This document shows, piece after piece, positions 17,469 to 26,028 of a stretch of 64,000 nucleotides of DNA (its first letter is position 1; the number at the start of each line of letters is the position of its first letter). The DNA is from Lewinella sp. IMCC34191. GTDB taxonomy: Bacteria > Bacteroidota > Bacteroidia > Chitinophagales > Saprospiraceae. Below the pieces are notes generated by a model, which was not told the DNA's origin, searched no databases, and saw nothing but the letters and a program-made list of their open reading frames with translations. The stretch is from contig NZ_QNQZ01000001.1 in the NCBI RefSeq assembly GCF_003390935.1, positions 992,001 through 1,056,000 of the forward strand, given 5' to 3'. Made by a program: the position numbers and the translations under genes.

Positions 17469-19109
17469 ATGTTTAAATTTTTAATCTTGCCTTTGCTGCT
17501 CATTATGAGCACAGCGGCAATCAGCGGCCAGGGGCATTGCCAGCGCGGCAACTGCTACGACGGCACCGGCGCCCTGCGCTTCGCGGACGGCGCACTCTAT
17601 ACCGGCTACTTCAAGCTGGGTAAATTTAACGGCCAGGGCACCCTGACCTATCCGGACGGTTCCGTCTATCGAGGGAATTTTCGCAACCAGCTTCAGCACG
17701 GCCTGGGACGGTTAGTCGACGCCAACGGAAACAGCTACGAGGGCATGTGGCGGGCTGGTCAGCGGCACGGGGAAGGCCGCGCCAATTTCACCGATGGCGG
17801 TGAGATCATCGGCACCTGGGACAGCGACAAACTGAACGGGGAAGTCTCCTTCACCTTTGCCAACCGTGACTTCTACAAGGGCAGGATGCAGGAAAACATG
17901 ATGAGTGGCTACGGCCAAATGGAATATGCCAATGGCGATATGTATGCCGGGCACTGGCTGCAGAATGTCAAACACGGGGAGGGCCACCTGGTCTACGAAA
18001 ACGGCACGGAAGTCACGGGGACCTGGAACCAGGGGGAATTCGAGACCGACTGGTCGGCATTAGGCTTCCTGGGCAATACGGCTCAGCTGGCTGACTGCGA
18101 AGAAGGCTGTCCGGACGGTACCGGACGGTACACCTACGCCGATGGAACGACTTTCTTCGGTAATATCCAGGGAGGTATCCCGCACGGCCGGGGGACCGTT
18201 CTTTTCCCCAATGGCAACACCTACCACGGTAGCTTCCTCGACCACCGCCCGGAAGGACTTGGCGTGATGCAGTACCGCAGCGGTGAAATCGAGGGCGGCA
18301 TCTGGGACAACGGCCAGCTTTTCCGCCGTCTATACTCCGCAAAAGGAAGTCCGGCCCCGGAATTGGCTACGGCCTACGATGATGAGGTAAAAGTGTGGGC
18401 GGTAGTTGTCGGCTGCGCCTATTACCAGCACATGAAAACACTGCGGTACACGGATGACGACGCCTACCAGTTCTACGCTTTTTTGAAGAGCATTGAAGGG
18501 GGTGCCCTGAGCGACGATCAGGTCAAGGTTCTCATCGACGAGAATGCCACCCACGACAATATCCTGGCCGCTATGCGCGATACCTACGCCCAGGCCGATG
18601 AGAATGACGTGATCCTTTTTTACTTCAGCGGACACGGTTTGCCCGGCGCTTTCCTGCCCGTCGATTACGATGGATCGGAGCAGGCCCTCAAGCACGATGA
18701 AGTACACGAAGCGCTACAGCTAAGCCGGTCGCGACACAAGTTGGTCATCGCTGACGCCTGCCACAGTGGAAGTCTGGCCGCCCGAAGTGGAGGAAGCAAC
18801 GAGCAGCTACTGACCGATTACTATTCCGCCTTGCATAACGCTAGCTCGTCTACCGCGCTGATGATGTCCAGCAAGGGAGAAGAAATTAGCATGGAGGACG
18901 GTGGCTTGCGGTCCGGGGTTTTCAGTCACTACCTGATCCGGGGTATGAAAGGCGAAGCTGACGCCAATCACGACCGTATCGTGTCCATCCAGGAACTGTT
19001 TGCCTACGTTCACCGCGAAGTCCGGGGATACACCGGCAACATCCAAACCCCTACCCTAACGGGTAGCTACGACGAGCAGATGCCTATCTCGGTCATTCGT
19101 GCTCGGTAA
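17469..19109 (+). CDS. Exported MORN-repeat caspase (peptidase C14 family)
   Basis: A 546-residue protein. The signal peptide (MFKFLILPLLLIMSTAAISG) is followed by two blocks of MORN repeats at about residues 35-200 and 215-290. Each block opens with a similar Cys-rich lead (CQRGNCYDGTG and CEEGCPDGTG). Residues about 300-546 form a caspase-like domain with the dyad His389 (FYFSGHGLP) and Cys431 (IADACHSGS). MORN repeats bind lipid or protein surfaces in other systems. The cell location and target are unknown; an envelope protease activated at a membrane is my inference. It is convergent with ybbR. Confidence 0.88.
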   Translation: MFKFLILPLLLIMSTAAISGQGHCQRGNCYDGTGALRFADGALYTGYFKLGKFNGQGTLTYPDGSVYRGNFRNQLQHGLGRLVDANGNSYEGMWRAGQRHGEGRANFTDGGEIIGTWDSDKLNGEVSFTFANRDFYKGRMQENMMSGYGQMEYANGDMYAGHWLQNVKHGEGHLVYENGTEVTGTWNQGEFETDWSALGFLGNTAQLADCEEGCPDGTGRYTYADGTTFFGNIQGGIPHGRGTVLFPNGNTYHGSFLDHRPEGLGVMQYRSGEIEGGIWDNGQLFRRLYSAKGSPAPELATAYDDEVKVWAVVVGCAYYQHMKTLRYTDDDAYQFYAFLKSIEGGALSDDQVKVLIDENATHDNILAAMRDTYAQADENDVILFYFSGHGLPGAFLPVDYDGSEQALKHDEVHEALQLSRSRHKLVIADACHSGSLAARSGGSNEQLLTDYYSALHNASSSTALMMSSKGEEISMEDGGLRSGVFSHYLIRGMKGEADANHDRIVSIQELFAYVHREVRGYTGNIQTPTLTGSYDEQMPISVIRAR

Positions 19110-19123
19110 GCCGTTTCGGCTTA
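19107..19123. other. Hairpin at the 3' end of the MORN-caspase gene
   Basis: TAAGCCG and CGGCTTA form a perfect 7-bp inverted repeat around a TTT loop, beginning at the stop codon itself. There is no T-run after it on either strand. It may stabilise the 3' ends of the two convergent transcripts. Confidence 0.35.
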
Positions 19124-19136
19124 GCCAAATTGCCGG

Positions 19137-20114
19137 TCAATCGGGTCGGGTGTAGATATAGTACTCCACGGCTTTAGGCGTGAATTCAACATCCCGAATG
19201 GACTCCGGAACGCGCGTCAGCATCACGGGAACGGTGTTCATACCATCGGTGGTTTGTAGTCGGCTGACGTCAGCCTCTACCCTGAAGTCCGAGCGCCGGA
19301 TCTGGCCAAAGTCGCGTTGCGGCACCGTGACGGTGATCGTAGCAAAAGCCGGAAAAACCCGGGAGGAGTCTACCGATGGGGCATTGTACAGCTCAATGGG
19401 GATTCTGAACTGCTGCTCAATGAAGGGCTCGACTTCCACGGAAAGCTCTACACTGCTATAGTTAAGGGTGAGTCCTTCCGGTGCACGCTCAAGTGGAACG
19501 GAGGTTGCTAAGTTCGTCTTCAAGTTGTCCAACACGAGCGGTGCCGTCGGCCAGACTTCGATGTCTTCCAGTGCATCGATGGCGCCGCTGACGGTTATGC
19601 TATCGGGTTGGAACACCACCGGCCCGACGGCGGCATAGCCGGCTTCAAATCCGATGTCAACCTGGCTAACCACGCGCACCCTCTTCCCATCACGGGGGGT
19701 CGTCAAAATTTGCTGCGACTCGTAGACCATGTTATCGACCTCCAAATCGCCGCTGCTGAGCTGACGACGGATAGCCTGCTCGAGGACATTGCCGGATAGC
19801 AAAAAACGCTCTTCTTCGTTGACGTCGAGTAAAACATCGAGTGTTCTCCCGCGCAAGCTCTCTACGATCAGGTTCCATCCTCTGCCCCGTATTTGTATCG
19901 GGATGGTCCGAGGAGGCTGACCGGCAATGGCCCGATCGGGACTCACGTTGTATTCGAGATTGACCGTTTTGTTGATCTCGTAGGTCTGCGAGAGATTAAG
20001 AATCAGCCAAAACACGAAGGCTAGGCCGATACACACCAGCAGCACCTGCCGGTCCGTAGTGGCCATATTCCGCAGGGGAATACTATCCTTCAGTCTTTGG
20101 AGGGTAGATGGCAT
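19137..20114 (-). CDS. YbbR/CdaR-like domain membrane protein
   Basis: A 325-residue protein with one N-terminal transmembrane helix (LLVCIGLAFVFWLILNLS, about residues 24-42) and an extracytoplasmic part made of YbbR-type beta repeats (YNVSPDRAIAGQPP, TVSGAIDALEDI). YbbR (CdaR) proteins regulate the CdaA diadenylate cyclase in Firmicutes. In Bacteroidota they occur beside yajC, as here, and the partner is not established. Its ATG lies inside yajC, giving a 32-base overlap and so translational coupling. coaE, which often follows in related genomes, is not next door. Confidence 0.85.
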   Translation of the reverse strand: MPSTLQRLKDSIPLRNMATTDRQVLLVCIGLAFVFWLILNLSQTYEINKTVNLEYNVSPDRAIAGQPPRTIPIQIRGRGWNLIVESLRGRTLDVLLDVNEEERFLLSGNVLEQAIRRQLSSGDLEVDNMVYESQQILTTPRDGKRVRVVSQVDIGFEAGYAAVGPVVFQPDSITVSGAIDALEDIEVWPTAPLVLDNLKTNLATSVPLERAPEGLTLNYSSVELSVEVEPFIEQQFRIPIELYNAPSVDSSRVFPAFATITVTVPQRDFGQIRRSDFRVEADVSRLQTTDGMNTVPVMLTRVPESIRDVEFTPKAVEYYIYTRPD

Positions 20115-20403
20115 GCGTCAGTTCCTGAGAGATCGCGTTCTTGGTGACCTGAATGTAGGTCTTATTCCCTACGTTGAGGGAGACTACCTTATCCTCTACC
20201 TTGTCGATCGTACCCAAAATACCGCTGGCCGTGACCACCCGTTGTCCCTTCGACAGGTCCTCCATGAAGGTCTTTTGCTGCTTGCTGCGTCGACGTTGAG
20301 GAATAATCATGGTAAACACGATGACGGCAAGCATGGCCAGCATAAAAAAGCCGCTGGTAAAGATGTCGCCGCCGGCTTGTAGATATAGCATATATAAAAA
20401 CAT
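20083..20403 (-). CDS. yajC: YajC, preprotein translocase accessory subunit
   Basis: YajC joins SecDF in the holotranslocon. The 106 residues contain a single membrane helix (GFFMLAMLAVIVFTMIIPQRRR, ending in the typical positively charged cluster) and then the conserved KTFMEDLSKGQRVVTASGI region. The length is normal. The start at 20403 directly abuts the stop of the DUF1573 gene. An alternative start at Met5 is possible. The middle gene of DUF1573-yajC-ybbR. Confidence 0.95.
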   Translation of the reverse strand: MFLYMLYLQAGGDIFTSGFFMLAMLAVIVFTMIIPQRRRSKQQKTFMEDLSKGQRVVTASGILGTIDKVEDKVVSLNVGNKTYIQVTKNAISQELTHAIYPPKTEG

Positions 20404-20871
20404 TTAGTCGTTAAGGACCGTGCCATCCACGTAGATGGTGGTCATCGATGGATAGGTATTGGCGGTAAGCGTAACTGGCTTCCGTTGCCGGCCGTACTTG
20501 TGGGTGGTATTAAAAACCACCTCCACGCTCCCGGTCTCCCCCGGCGCCACGGGCTTGTCCGGGTAACTGGGCACCGTGCAACCACAGGTCGATCGGGCGT
20601 CAGTAATGAGCAGTGGCGCACTTCCCGTATTCGTAAACTCGAAGGTATGGCGAATGATGGCGCCCTCCTCCACTTCGCCAAAGCGATACTCCGTCTCCGC
20701 GAATTCCATCACCGCGGCGGCCGCACTGTCCGGTACGGGCTCGGCCAACGGACTTCTGATGATAGCCGCATTAGCTCCCTCGGTGTCGGATGGCGCATCG
20801 GGAAAGGATTTGGGGTCCTCCGCACAAGCCCACCATAGAAGTGGGAGCAGACATAGTATTCGTTTACGCAT
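20404..20871 (-). CDS. DUF1573 lipoprotein, first gene of the yajC operon
   Basis: A 155-residue lipoprotein: CLLPLLWWACAED with the lipobox cysteine at residue 17, a linker to about residue 50, then a DUF1573 domain with the hallmark ARSTCGCTVPSYPDKPVAPGETG. The stop codon (20404-20406) touches the yajC ATG with no spacer. The same gene order recurs in Bacteroidota genomes, which suggests a conserved but undefined link to export. It is the second DUF1573 gene of the window; the other at 3446 has no lipobox. Confidence 0.88.
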   Translation of the reverse strand: MRKRILCLLPLLWWACAEDPKSFPDAPSDTEGANAAIIRSPLAEPVPDSAAAAVMEFAETEYRFGEVEEGAIIRHTFEFTNTGSAPLLITDARSTCGCTVPSYPDKPVAPGETGSVEVVFNTTHKYGRQRKPVTLTANTYPSMTTIYVDGTVLND

Positions 20872-20984
20872 TTAGATCGGGCTTATGCCGCCGCAAAGAT
20901 AAACACGGATGCTCATCCCCCACCCTACCGCAAAGTTGCGGCTTTCCCGGTCGGGTCACTGACATCGGGTCTGCCCACTACCCT

Positions 20985-20992
20985 TATATTCG
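20985..20992 (+). promoter_or_regulatory. Candidate -7 box upstream of aroK
   Basis: TATATTCG matches 7 of 8 positions of the Bacteroidota -7 consensus TAnnTTTG and ends 24 bases before the ATG at 21017. No clear -33 TTTG is visible. Confidence 0.4.
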
Positions 20993-21016
20993 CCCATCGG
21001 CTAATCAATGCTTGTA

Positions 21017-21544
21017 ATGCGCGTATTCCTAACAGGCTTTATGGGTTCCGGGAAGAGTTTTGTCGGACGGCGCTTGGCGTCGCTGCGGGGCCTGCCCTTC
21101 ATCGATCTGGACGACTACCTGGAGCAGCGCACCGGTATTACGATAGCCGAGATCTTTGAAAAGCATGGTGAAGCCCATTTTCGCCAGTTGGAAACCGACT
21201 TGCTGCAAAAATTCGACCGCCTGCCGATGTTCGTGATGGCCACGGGGGGAGGCACCCCTTGTTTTCACGCTAATATGGACTGGATGAACCAGCACGGGGT
21301 AACCGTTTTCCTGGATCCCGACGAGGAAATCATCGAGCGCAGACTTCGTAGCGAACGGGCTAAGCGTCCCCTGCTTCACGGTGATGCGGAACTTGCCGGG
21401 CTTATCAAGTCCAAACTCGACGAACGTAGACCTTGCTACGAAAAGGCAGCTTATCACGTTCGGCAGACGAATCCCAGACAGGACGTAGTGCGTTCGATTA
21501 GCACCCATCTTCAACTTTTAGACGCCTCCGTAAGCCATGACTAA
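21017..21544 (+). CDS. aroK: Shikimate kinase
   Basis: Phosphorylates shikimate at the 3-hydroxyl with ATP in chorismate synthesis. The start at 21017 gives MRVFLTGFMGSGKS, with the P-loop (GFMGSGKS) at residues 7-14; an ATG at 21008 would add three residues. FIDLDDYLEQRTG holds the shikimate-binding acidic residues, FRQLETDLL the substrate arginine, and VMATGGGTPC the GGG substrate loop. RAKRPLL is the LID region. At 175 residues the length is typical. It overlaps the subtilase gene by 8 bases, although the functions are unrelated. Confidence 0.95.
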   Translation: MRVFLTGFMGSGKSFVGRRLASLRGLPFIDLDDYLEQRTGITIAEIFEKHGEAHFRQLETDLLQKFDRLPMFVMATGGGTPCFHANMDWMNQHGVTVFLDPDEEIIERRLRSERAKRPLLHGDAELAGLIKSKLDERRPCYEKAAYHVRQTNPRQDVVRSISTHLQLLDASVSHD

Positions 21545-22940
21545 ACTGTCCCTCGTCCTTCTCTGCTTTATTTCGCTAACGGCCCTTTCTGCTCAATCAA
21601 ATTCACAGCAGGGCCTCTACTTCGTGGGCTTCTCCGACAAAGCCGGCACCCCCTACCGGGTAGAGGAACCAGAAGCCTTTTTGAGTGAACGGGCACTCGA
21701 ACGCAGGAAGAAGGTCGACATGGAAATTACGGACCTGGATCTACCGATTAGCCCCGACTATGAGAAACGAATCGCCGAGCAGGGTCTAGACATCTGGCTC
21801 CGCAGTAAGTGGATGAATGGGGTCGTCGTCCCGGCAACAAAGGCCCAGATGGAGAAGATTCGGCGCCTAGAGTTCGTTGACACCACCTTTTACGCGGCGC
21901 CGTTGCAGTACGAACGGACCGTCTCCGCCCCCCGGCCAACGAATTTCAGCCAGCCCGCTCCCGATGTCGAGTCCGTACCGGTAAGCCAGACGTTTTACGG
22001 CTTTGGATACAAAGATCTCAGCCGCATGAATGGGGACAGTTTACACCGACTGGGTTTCCGGGGCAGCGGAGTATGGGTCGCCGTGTTCGACGGCGGCTTC
22101 CCAGGCGTGCAGTACAAGGATTTTCTCGGCTACGATCAGGTGGAGGCCGTGCCCGGCAATTATGACCTCGTGGAGCAAGACAGCACTGCACTGGATGGTT
22201 CGACCCACGGCGCTACGGTACTCAGCACCATGGCAGCTCATCATCCATTCTTCTTTATCGGTACGGCCCCCGAAGCGAAATACATTCTTTTCAAGACGGA
22301 AAACAGCCGCGGCGAGCATCGCATGGAAGAAGTAAACTACGCGATTGCCCTGGAGATGGCCGATAGCGTAGGCGTCGACCTTGTCAATAGCAGTCTCGGT
22401 TATACCACCTTCACCGATACCTCGATGGATTATGGATTTAAGGACCTCAACGGACGGACTTCTCCTGCTTCGATTGCTATCGGCCGCGCCTTCGACCGGG
22501 GAATGATCGTGGTAACCAGTGCAGGGAACAACGGGGCCGATGAATGGAAGTACATCGGAATACCCGCGGATGCGCCAAAGGCATTTAGTATTGGCGCGCT
22601 AGACGCGGACGACGAACGCGCTTACTTTAGCAGTTTCGGATCGACCGCGGACGGTTTGCCAAAGCCGGATGTCAGCGGACCCGGCGTTATGGTGGCAGCC
22701 GTGGCGGCCAACGGTCAGGGGATGACCGGAGCTAACGGCACGAGCCTTAGTGCTCCCCTGGTCACCGGCCTTATAGCTTGCCTGCTGCAGGCCGTGCCGG
22801 AAGCGACCAACCAGCAAATTCTGGACGCGATCCGCTCGACTGCATCGCTTGCTGACGCACCGGATGATGCCGTCGGCTACGGCAAACCCGATTTTGCCGC
22901 TGCCTACCGTTACCTACTCGATCAAGTCCAACAACCGTAA
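21537..22940 (+). CDS. Exported S8-family serine peptidase (subtilase)
   Basis: A 467-residue subtilisin-like protease with a signal peptide (SLVLLCFISLTALSAQ). An N-terminal propeptide-like part runs to about residue 155. The catalytic triad is intact: Asp185 (VAVFDGGFPG), His224 (GSTHGATV) and Ser403 (NGTSLSAPLVTG); the oxyanion Asn is in VTSAGNNGA. The canonical GTSMAxP is GTSLSAP here. There is no type IX sorting domain, so it probably ends in the periplasm or outer envelope through Sec. It begins inside the 3' end of aroK. Confidence 0.92.
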   Translation: MTKLSLVLLCFISLTALSAQSNSQQGLYFVGFSDKAGTPYRVEEPEAFLSERALERRKKVDMEITDLDLPISPDYEKRIAEQGLDIWLRSKWMNGVVVPATKAQMEKIRRLEFVDTTFYAAPLQYERTVSAPRPTNFSQPAPDVESVPVSQTFYGFGYKDLSRMNGDSLHRLGFRGSGVWVAVFDGGFPGVQYKDFLGYDQVEAVPGNYDLVEQDSTALDGSTHGATVLSTMAAHHPFFFIGTAPEAKYILFKTENSRGEHRMEEVNYAIALEMADSVGVDLVNSSLGYTTFTDTSMDYGFKDLNGRTSPASIAIGRAFDRGMIVVTSAGNNGADEWKYIGIPADAPKAFSIGALDADDERAYFSSFGSTADGLPKPDVSGPGVMVAAVAANGQGMTGANGTSLSAPLVTGLIACLLQAVPEATNQQILDAIRSTASLADAPDDAVGYGKPDFAAAYRYLLDQVQQP

Positions 22941-23102
22941 GTGGCAAAACTTTGGTTAGAATTTGCTCCTGCCACGGGAGATGTGTATTTTTGAGAGTTC
23001 CCAGCTTCAACAAGATCGTGTATCGACTGTTGGGAAGCAAAAGACCTGCCGGCCCCGCGCCGGACCCGATTTTTTTATTTGGTATCAGTAAGTTGGAACG
23101 AG

Positions 23103-23137
23103 CCCCGGCGCCTAGCGGTGACCGGGGTTCTTTGTTT
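23103..23137 (+). terminator. Weak intrinsic terminator after the subtilase gene
   Basis: CCCCGG at 23103-23108 pairs with CCGGGG at 23122-23127 around a 13-base loop, followed by TTCTTTGTTT. It lies just before the convergent dihydroorotase stop. The loop is long and the T-tract interrupted. Confidence 0.4.
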
Positions 23138-23139
23138 GC

Positions 23140-24483
23140 TTACCGATCGAAAGCCAGTCGCTCTCCCCGAACCGTATCGATCACTTTTCCGGCGGCGTAG
23201 GCGATCTGCCCGCTCACAATCGTTTCGCGGACCCTGCCGCGCAACATCATTCCCTCCAGAGGAGACCAGCCTACGTGGTAAAGGATGTTTTCCGGAGCAA
23301 CCGTCCAGGTTTCCTGGGGATCGTACACCACTACGTCGGCGTGCATGCCCTCGTCCAGGTAGCCGCGACCGGCCACCTGGTAACAGATCGCCGGAGCATG
23401 ACACATCTTCTCAACAATCTTTTCAAGCGTGATCTGACCGGCTTGCTCGAGGCGCATCATCATGTCGAGGCTATGCTGTACCAGCGGCAAGCCACCCGGT
23501 GCCTTGAAGTAATCCGACTGACTTTTTTCCTCGGCGGTATGGGGGGCATGATCCGTGGCGATGACATCGAAGCGATCGTCAAGTAGTGCCGGTAGCAGTG
23601 CCGACCGGTGATGTTCTGACTTAATGGCTGGATTACACTTTATCCCGTTGCCCAGGCGGTCGTAATCCTTTGCATTGAAGGTAAGGTGGTGAACGCATAC
23701 CTCTGCCGTGATTCGCTTTTCCCGCAGGGGTATGTCATTACGGAACAGGGACACCTCATCCGCCGTACTAATATGCAAAATATGAAGCCGGGTGTTGTGC
23801 CGCTTTGCCAGTTCGATGGCGAGGCTACTACTCTTCAGGCACCCTTCCGCGGATCGGATATGCGGATGTTCCTGTACGGGGATCTCCGTTCCGTAGCGCT
23901 CGCGGGCCTTGGCGGCATTATGGCGGATCGTGGCCTCGTCCTCACAGTGGGTAGCAATCAACAAGGGGCTCTGGGTAAATAGCGCATCCAGGGTTTGCTC
24001 GTCATCCACCAGCATATTACCGGTACTGCTGCCCATAAATATTTTCAATCCGCAAACCTTACGGGGATCGGTGCGGAGGGCCTCGTCCAGGTTGTCGTTG
24101 GCCGCCCCCATATAGAAACTGTAGTTGGCTACGCTCGTATTGGCTCCGATGCGATACTTCTCTTCCAGCAGCAACTGCGTCAGGGTTGCCGGTTTGGTAT
24201 TCGGCATTTCCATGAAGCTGGTCGTTCCGCCCGCTACGGCCGCGCGAGCCTCACTCCCAATGGTCGCTTTGTGCGTGAGACCCGGTTCGCGAAAATGGAC
24301 CTGGTCGTCGATAATACCGGGAAGGACGTAACAACCTTCAGCATTGATCTCCCGGTCGACGGTGGCGTCAATCGTACCACCTACTTGTTCAATGATGCCA
24401 TTGCGGATAAGTAGGTCCCCCTCCTTCCTCACTCCCCGGTTAATTATGGTGCCCCCCTTGATCAATATGCTTCCTTTGGCCAC
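23140..24483 (-). CDS. pyrC: Dihydroorotase (class I type), Bacteroidota variant
   Basis: An amidohydrolase of 447 residues that would cyclise carbamoyl-aspartate to dihydroorotate. The region LPGIIDDQVHFREPGLTH corresponds to the usual DxHxH metal motif, but the first histidine is Gln61; His63 is kept. Other sites are present: LLIATHCEDE, LHILHISTADE and VIATDHAPHT (Asp/His). MEMPNT is the typical substrate-site loop. The QxH variant is one I associate with Bacteroidota dihydroorotases rather than a unique mutation. Allantoinase is a weaker alternative. The gene is alone and faces the subtilase. Confidence 0.85.
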   Translation of the reverse strand: MAKGSILIKGGTIINRGVRKEGDLLIRNGIIEQVGGTIDATVDREINAEGCYVLPGIIDDQVHFREPGLTHKATIGSEARAAVAGGTTSFMEMPNTKPATLTQLLLEEKYRIGANTSVANYSFYMGAANDNLDEALRTDPRKVCGLKIFMGSSTGNMLVDDEQTLDALFTQSPLLIATHCEDEATIRHNAAKARERYGTEIPVQEHPHIRSAEGCLKSSSLAIELAKRHNTRLHILHISTADEVSLFRNDIPLREKRITAEVCVHHLTFNAKDYDRLGNGIKCNPAIKSEHHRSALLPALLDDRFDVIATDHAPHTAEEKSQSDYFKAPGGLPLVQHSLDMMMRLEQAGQITLEKIVEKMCHAPAICYQVAGRGYLDEGMHADVVVYDPQETWTVAPENILYHVGWSPLEGMMLRGRVRETIVSGQIAYAAGKVIDTVRGERLAFDR

Positions 24484-24666
24484 AGCTTTTCGTTTTGCGC
24501 CAATGTAAGCAACCCCTCATCGACTTTAGGAAGGCCTTAATAGAATAGTCACACATTTTAAGATTCAAAGGTGCAACCTTTAGGTACGGGATCAGCCCTT
24601 ACCGATGAATCACCCCGACATTGGGCGGGGCTCGAAACCAATGTAAATCCAGTAAAACGTACTACC

Positions 24667-25329
24667 ATGAAATCGACTTTTACCCTTTGTCTGCTCTTCA
24701 TCTCGGTGATGCTGAGTGCCCAGAGCGGCACTTCAATCCTGGCCTATCACGCGCAGACGGCTATCCCTGCATACACCAACCATCAGGCTTCTGACGAAGT
24801 AACGAGCCGTTTTTCGGCCAGGAAGGAACGAACGCTACTTGGTGACCTAGACCTGTCCGGAATATGGGGCGGACCGACCTATAAATACAGTGCTACGGGT
24901 GACGACTGGGCCTTGGTTCGGGGTGGATTTGGCGTCCTGGAATTCAGCGAAACCGTTTCCCTCGGCTACGGCGGCTGGGGGTCTCGCGAAAGCTTTACGG
25001 TCAATGACCCCGTGGAAGATTCCCCGCGCTATGAATTTAAGCACGGTGGTTTTATCATCGCCGTAGCGCCCGGTGCGGATAATGTCATACATCCCCGCTT
25101 CACCGCGATCGTCGGTCCCGGACGCATTGACGTCGCCGGGGAAGGACGAGATCGCATGCTCGTAGGCCAACTCATGGCCGGAGCGGAGCTCAATCTCTTC
25201 CAGTGGTTCCGTCTTGGTATCGAAGGTGGCTACCGTTTCGCCAGTGGCGTAGACAGTGAATTGGTCACGGCATCTGACGTCGGTGGCGCGGTCATCCAGA
25301 TCGAGGCACGTTTTGGTTGGAGTGGGTAG
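24667..25329 (+). CDS. Exported protein of unknown function, probable small beta-barrel
   Basis: I start this at the ATG at 24667 (STFTLCLLFISVMLSAQ signal peptide); a frame extending to 24571 adds 32 residues with no signal character. The mature part of about 200 residues is rich in Gly and aromatic residues in alternating strands (ETVSLGYGGWGSRESF, GAELNLFQWFRLGIEGGYRF), typical of small outer-membrane barrels. It ends with an aromatic-rich strand (ARFGWSG). No family was recognised. The dNK promoter lies just beyond its stop. Confidence 0.7.
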   Translation: MKSTFTLCLLFISVMLSAQSGTSILAYHAQTAIPAYTNHQASDEVTSRFSARKERTLLGDLDLSGIWGGPTYKYSATGDDWALVRGGFGVLEFSETVSLGYGGWGSRESFTVNDPVEDSPRYEFKHGGFIIAVAPGADNVIHPRFTAIVGPGRIDVAGEGRDRMLVGQLMAGAELNLFQWFRLGIEGGYRFASGVDSELVTASDVGGAVIQIEARFGWSG

Positions 25330-25352
25330 TCGGTCATCCGGGGGCTTCGCTT

Positions 25353-25360
25353 TACCTTTG
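25353..25360 (+). promoter_or_regulatory. Exact TAnnTTTG -7 box close to the dNK start
   Basis: TACCTTTG is an exact match to the Bacteroidota -7 consensus. Only 7 bases separate it from the ATG at 25368, so the transcript would begin at or very near the start codon (leaderless or nearly so). Confidence 0.55.
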
Positions 25361-25367
25361 CGGGCCT

Positions 25368-26009
25368 ATGGAAAATAAGCTTATCAAGCACGTCGCGATC
25401 GCGGGGAACATTGGAGCGGGTAAAACCACGCTCTGTCGGCAACTCGGTCAGCATTTCGGCTGGGAAGTTCATTACGAAAGTGCGGAGAACAACCCATACC
25501 TCAGCGATTTCTACGATGATATGAAGCGCTGGAGTTTCAATCTGCAGGTCTACTTTCTGCATAACCGCTACAAGCAGATCATTGACATCCAGGAAGGCAA
25601 CCATACCGTCATCCAGGACCGAACCATCTACGAAGACGCCCACATTTTCGCACCGAACCTCTACGGGATGGGGCTGATGACGGAACGCGACTTCGACAGT
25701 TACAGTCAATTGTTTCACACGATGACCAGCCGGATTAAAGCTCCGGATCTCCTGATTTACCTGCGGGCCGGCATCGGCACCCTAGTTGCACACATCGAGA
25801 ACCGTGGCCGCGATTACGAGGGGAGTATGAGCCTGGACTACTTGAAACAGCTAAACCGGCGCTACGAGGACTGGATCCGTAGTTACCACGACGGTAATAT
25901 TTTGATCATCAATGTTGACGAGGTGGACTTCGTCAATAAGAAGGAGGACCTCGGTCGCGTGATCGAGATGGTCGGAGGAAAACTCCACGGCCTGTTCAAG
26001 GAGATATAA
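25368..26009 (+). CDS. Deoxynucleoside kinase
   Basis: Phosphorylates deoxynucleosides for salvage (dNK/dGK/dAK family, 213 residues). The start is ATG 25368 (MENKLIKHVAIAGNIGAGKTT); a frame opening at 25317 is non-native. The P-loop is GNIGAGKT, the DRTIYEDAHIF motif is the family ERS/DR-type catalytic segment, and RRYEDWIRSY is the LID region (GRDYEGSMS before it). Substrate preference (dA/dG versus broad) cannot be read. Convergent with the dikinase-like gene, 19 bases apart. Confidence 0.9.
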   Translation: MENKLIKHVAIAGNIGAGKTTLCRQLGQHFGWEVHYESAENNPYLSDFYDDMKRWSFNLQVYFLHNRYKQIIDIQEGNHTVIQDRTIYEDAHIFAPNLYGMGLMTERDFDSYSQLFHTMTSRIKAPDLLIYLRAGIGTLVAHIENRGRDYEGSMSLDYLKQLNRRYEDWIRSYHDGNILIINVDEVDFVNKKEDLGRVIEMVGGKLHGLFKEI

Positions 26010-26024
26010 AGCCGGCGAACCGGC
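26004..26024 (-). terminator. Terminator-like hairpin between convergent genes
   Basis: GCCGG at 26011-26015 and CCGGC at 26020-26024 flank a CGAA loop. Read on the minus strand the stem is followed by TTTATAT, a short T-rich tail after the dikinase-like gene. The stem is only 5 bp, so this is moderate support. Confidence 0.45.
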
Positions 26025-26028
26025 CTAG

